The notes under the pieces: generated by a model
Told to the model about the DNA's origin: nothing
Database searches by the model: none
What the model saw: only the letters and a program-made list of their open reading frames with translations
Shown: positions 21,449 to 22,630 of the stretch, in pieces
Layout of the letters: each line of letters begins with the position of its first letter
Position numbering within the stretch: position 1 is the first letter of the stretch
Translations under genes and position numbers: made by a program
IMG/VR virus record: IMGVR_UViG_3300022602_000461
Location: 1-22,630 of that record
DNA: 22,630 nt
Direction: 5' to 3' (one strand)
DNA from: a virus

Positions 21449-22630
21449 ATGGCATCAGTAACCGGTACCTTAGGCGGACAACCAATTGTTTTGGACAACG
21501 CCGCTACTGAAGAAACTCTTAAAAAAATACTAGCGGTTCTTACAGCCCAAAATAAAGCGTTAGGCGCTAAAACCGCCGGTGGCGGGGGTGCAGGCGCAGG
21601 CGCAGGAGCCGGTGGCGGGGGTGGTGTTGGCGGACTTGGTAAAGAAGCTGGTATAGCAGGCAAAGCTATGGGCTTGCTTGGTAAAGCCGCCGGAATGACT
21701 GGTGCAGGTGTTGGACTAGCATTTTCAGTATTAGGCAAAGTACTAGGCGGTATTGGCGGTATCATGGCGGATCTAGTAGGTGGTGCTGTAAAAGCCGCAG
21801 GTGCCCTAGTAGGGCTAGCAATGAAAGCGTTCGACGGCGATGTGCGCATGAGTGATTTCTTTGCGGCATTTAAAGATCTACCATTTGGAATTGGTTTAGT
21901 TGCAGGGCTATTTGAAAAGTTAGCAAAGGTACAAGAAGAAGAATTAGATGCGTTTCGTAGGATGACAAAGACTGGTATTGGGTTTGAAGGTAACTTACGA
22001 GACATTCGTTCAGCGGCTTTAGATATGGGCATGAGCTTAGAACAATTTACAGCCACAATGTCAAAAAATCAAGAAGTGTTTAGAGGATTAGGCGGTGACG
22101 CAGAATCTGGTGCTAAGGCATTTGTGGCTTTAAACAAAACACTCCGTGACAGTAAAGCAGGAGCAGAATTAAGAGCATTGGGCATGAGTGCAGAAGACAG
22201 CGCCAATGCTATGGGAAATTATATTCGTTCTAATGGATCATTAACTGCAACACAAAAACAAGATTATGCAGGGGTTGCTAAATCAGTTGCAGAATATGCA
22301 AAAACAACCGACTACCTTGCTAAGTTAACTGGACAGAGTGCAGACGAACTTGAAAAGAAAATGCAAAAAGAAGCCGATGATGCGGCATGGCAAGCAACCT
22401 TATTAGGTATGGATGAAGATCAAAAGAATGCGGCAAACCAGGCTCTTAAAGTTGCATTAGCAACAGGTGGTCAGGGCGCAGTTGATGCACTAAAAGCTAA
22501 GATAATGGGCTTACCAGTAATGACCGAAGCTGGGCAAAAATTTGTATCTATGAGCGCCAATGCGTCTAAACGTTTAGCAGAAATGGAAGCTGTTACAAAG
22601 AGTAACATGACGGTTGAAGAAAAAAATGCA
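21449..22630 (+). CDS. Tail tape-measure protein, 3' end outside window
   Basis: The frame is open from ATG 21449 to the window edge (394 codons), with AGGGA before the start. After MASVTGTLGGQPIVLDNAA and a short helix there is a run of Gly/Ala at about residues 46-62, then hydrophobic Gly/Ala-rich helices to about residue 130 (GLAFSVLGKVLGGIGGIMAD). The following helical part has FRRMTKTGIGFEGNLRDIRS, MGMSLEQFTATMSKNQEVFR and ALGMSAEDSANAMGNYI. I know this pattern from tape-measure proteins of large T4-like phages, where the long helical protein sets tail length and may pass into the membrane at infection. Its closeness to gp26 agrees with the T4 hub gene group, where gp29 is the tape measure, but similarity to gp29 itself is not evident, so no symbol is given. 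Confidence 0.75.
   Translation, partial: MASVTGTLGGQPIVLDNAATEETLKKILAVLTAQNKALGAKTAGGGGAGAGAGAGGGGGVGGLGKEAGIAGKAMGLLGKAAGMTGAGVGLAFSVLGKVLGGIGGIMADLVGGAVKAAGALVGLAMKAFDGDVRMSDFFAAFKDLPFGIGLVAGLFEKLAKVQEEELDAFRRMTKTGIGFEGNLRDIRSAALDMGMSLEQFTATMSKNQEVFRGLGGDAESGAKAFVALNKTLRDSKAGAELRALGMSAEDSANAMGNYIRSNGSLTATQKQDYAGVAKSVAEYAKTTDYLAKLTGQSADELEKKMQKEADDAAWQATLLGMDEDQKNAANQALKVALATGGQGAVDALKAKIMGLPVMTEAGQKFVSMSANASKRLAEMEAVTKSNMTVEEKNA

Noticed and set aside
21337-22056. Long minus-strand open frame of 239 codons rich in Pro/Ala/Ser
   Set aside because: It is antisense to the tape-measure gene, and its Pro/Ala richness is the mirror of Gly/Ala codons; it also overlaps the gp26 start.
1-22630. 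CRISPR array, insertion sequence, integrase or att sites, and host photosynthesis genes
   Set aside because: None is seen; the only direct repeat is the 36-bp duplication inside one coding region, and all other genes are phage structural or replication genes.

Overview
The window is part of an AT-rich genome of a T4-type contractile-tailed bacteriophage, probably from an aquatic environment. The evidence is a set of recognisable T4 core proteins: baseplate and tail proteins gp7-position, gp6, gp25, gp5, gp53, gp48 and gp26, a tape-measure protein, the late sigma factor gp55, and the recombination nuclease pair gp47/gp46. The protein sequences look most like the divergent T4-like phages of marine and freshwater bacteria. 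No photosynthesis or other auxiliary metabolic gene and no tRNA is visible, so the host cannot be named.

Left block (1-14325, minus strand). One long baseplate operon reads right to left: tail-tube cap gp48 with a long coiled-coil extension, gp53, a 1163-residue probable hub protein, gp5 (spike with a C-terminal GH19-type lysozyme domain), gp25, gp6, and a very large protein cut by the window edge at the gp7 position. Genes abut or overlap (TAATG junctions). The two gaps of about 50-110 bp (before gp6 and before gp48) carry T4-type late promoter motifs.

Middle block (14435-20292, plus strand). The late sigma factor gp55 and the gp47-gp46 operon each have a near-consensus sigma-70 promoter with an extended -10 and a very short leader. 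The gp47-gp46 operon runs on through a small coiled-coil protein, a histone H1-like (Hc1) protein and a GIY-YIG endonuclease, all start/stop coupled. A 499-bp stretch without a gene follows (19038-19536). Its first part is GC-richer and full of inverted repeats, so a structured non-coding RNA is likely. Next is a low-complexity protein whose N-terminus resembles a T4 capsid-targeting sequence.

Right block. gp26 and a small gp51-position gene run leftwards (20289-21376). A tape-measure gene runs rightwards from 21449 and leaves the window. Between them, two late promoters face each other, so the predicted 5' ends of the two transcripts overlap slightly.

In functional terms, the sigma-70-type promoters would let the host polymerase make gp55 and the recombination proteins first. 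gp55 would then switch on the AATAAATA/TATAAATA-type late promoters of the baseplate, hub and tape-measure genes. The most interesting items are the structured RNA candidate, the hairpin that can hide the gp6 start codon only in read-through mRNA, the Hc1 protein inside the recombination operon, and the candidate injected head protein.
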